28,949 nt of DNA from a virus, in the IMG/VR virus record IMGVR_UViG_3300003650_000024, positions 1 through 28,949 of that record; one strand, written 5' to 3'. The notes below the pieces were generated by a model. It saw only the letters and a list, made by a program, of their open reading frames with translations. It had not been told where the DNA came from and made no database searches. A program made the translations under genes and the position numbers. Shown in pieces: positions 28,278 to 28,949 of the stretch. Position 1 is the stretch's first letter; every line of letters begins with the position of its first letter.

Positions 28278-28466
28278 ATGACACGAACTATGAAAGAACT
28301 ATACAACACTCAGTCAGAGATAGTGGCAGACCTGACAGGTCTTATTGACTACTTAGATATTCACAGCACACTCTTTGACGAGGACAGTAAACAATGGGCA
28401 ACAAGGTGTAAGAACTACATAGCAATAACACTTGCTACGTTTATAGACACAGTAAAAATAGACTAA
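28278..28466 (+). CDS. Hypothetical small helical protein
   Basis: Protein of 62 residues from ATG 28278, five bases after the previous stop, with only a weak ribosome site; ATG 28290 is an alternative. MTRTMKELYNTQSEIVADLT then a leucine/isoleucine-rich helix (YLDIHSTLFDEDSKQWATRC) and a final hydrophobic helix. Not recognised. Confidence 0.65.
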   Translation: MTRTMKELYNTQSEIVADLTGLIDYLDIHSTLFDEDSKQWATRCKNYIAITLATFIDTVKID

Positions 28467-28485
28467 CGACAAAAGGGGCAAAGGT

Positions 28486-28704
28486 ATGACACGGTTACTT
28501 ATAGGGCATTACGCAAAGGAACTAGTAGGTAAGACCATAAAAGATGTACGCTCAGTTACCAAAGAGGAACTAGAACTACTTTGCTGGTACGAGGGTAGCG
28601 ACCCTACTTGTGTCATTGAGTTCACAGATGGCGCATACGCAATAGTATCTGCTGACCCTGAGATGAACAACACAGGCTTCTTAGACATAGGAGAATACGC
28701 ATGA
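28486..28704 (+). CDS. Small conserved-type phage protein
   Basis: Protein of 72 residues with GGGGCAAAGG before the ATG. VGKTIKDVRSVTKEELELLC then CVIEFTDGAYAIVSADPEMN and NTGFL follow a pattern (G-x-x-I-x-x-(V/I)-R-x-(M/V)-T-x-E-E-L ... L/F-x-D-G ... D-x-E-x-N-x-x-G) seen in many phage proteins of unknown function. ATGA junction to the last gene. Confidence 0.75.
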   Translation: MTRLLIGHYAKELVGKTIKDVRSVTKEELELLCWYEGSDPTCVIEFTDGAYAIVSADPEMNNTGFLDIGEYA

Positions 28705-28949
28705 CAATAGAACCGAGCGACTGGACAACATCGGCAAAGGAACACCACTACATTATTGCCTACAACGCAAGCGAGGGCTACTGGTATCACGATGTAGATA
28801 GTGAGGAAGTAAAGTTCCCTACTGGAACTATCTACGACAACCTGACTGACGAGTGGGAGTACGCATACAAAGGTGACGGAGAATACGCCGACCACGAGGA
28901 AGGGCTATCAGCGATGATTACTAAAGTACTAAACCAACTAAACGGATAA
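28701..28949 (+). CDS. Hypothetical acidic protein (ends at window edge)
   Basis: Protein of 82 residues, ending with TAA exactly at the last base, so it is complete. Aromatic and acidic: HHYIIAYNASEGYWYHDVDS, then DEWEYAYKGDGEYADHEEG and a short C-terminal helix. Not recognised. Confidence 0.7.
   Translation: MTIEPSDWTTSAKEHHYIIAYNASEGYWYHDVDSEEVKFPTGTIYDNLTDEWEYAYKGDGEYADHEEGLSAMITKVLNQLNG

Overview
The window reads as one end of the non-structural part of a double-stranded DNA phage genome (or phage-derived contig) infecting an actinobacterium. All genes lie on the + strand, most adjacent genes overlap by an ATGA or TAATG junction, and there are very few gaps. The host call rests on two WhiB-like iron-sulfur regulators (19335-19745 and 24991-25296), a family essentially confined to Actinobacteria and their phages. 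Base composition is moderate by eye, more like low-G+C aquatic actinobacteria than Streptomyces or Mycobacterium; that last step is inference. No terminase, portal, capsid, tail or integrase gene is recognisable here.

Layout. (1) 1-5146: DNA replication and recombination: family A DNA polymerase (cut at its 5' end), a zinc-ribbon protein, RecA, a small PD-(D/E)XK resolvase-like nuclease and a Cas4/RecB-type Fe-S nuclease. (2) 5177-7957: short coiled-coil proteins sharing an 'EVERLQAE' segment, a 49-residue membrane protein and a second resolvase-like nuclease. (3) 7995-15244: a SpoVS-like protein, then about 14 mostly unrecognised, low-complexity, Gly/Pro/charged genes, some carrying small conserved phage domains inside long disordered chains. 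(4) 15281-19745: conserved actinophage proteins, a 478-residue protein with possible TGT/DpdA-like sequence, a 5'-nucleotidase-like HAD enzyme, a DUF6378-like protein and a WhiB with an added Cys-rich tail. (5) 19746-21708: a candidate small structured RNA, a membrane-anchored lytic transglycosylase, a helix-turn-helix protein and a glycosyltransferase. (6) 21745-28949: a SNF2-type helicase, a DUF932 protein, a second WhiB and many tiny accessory genes, split into short transcription units.

The most notable structure is in region 6. Five copies of one perfect palindrome, TGTTCCACGTGGAACA, sit just upstream of an extended -10 motif TG(G/C)TACG(C/A)T. The palindrome-to-box spacing is 15 bp in three copies and 3 or 5 bp in the other two, so the two classes differ by about one helical turn. 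The palindrome differs from the canonical chromosomal ParB site parS at only 2 of 16 positions. A sixth promoter has the same box without the palindrome, and most share a GGACAACAA-type leader before the ribosome binding site. This looks like a coordinated regulon of accessory-gene promoters whose operator imitates parS. Second is the 19752-19853 region: an extended -10 promoter, an 11-bp hairpin with a T tract, and a loop complementary to the endolysin start site.
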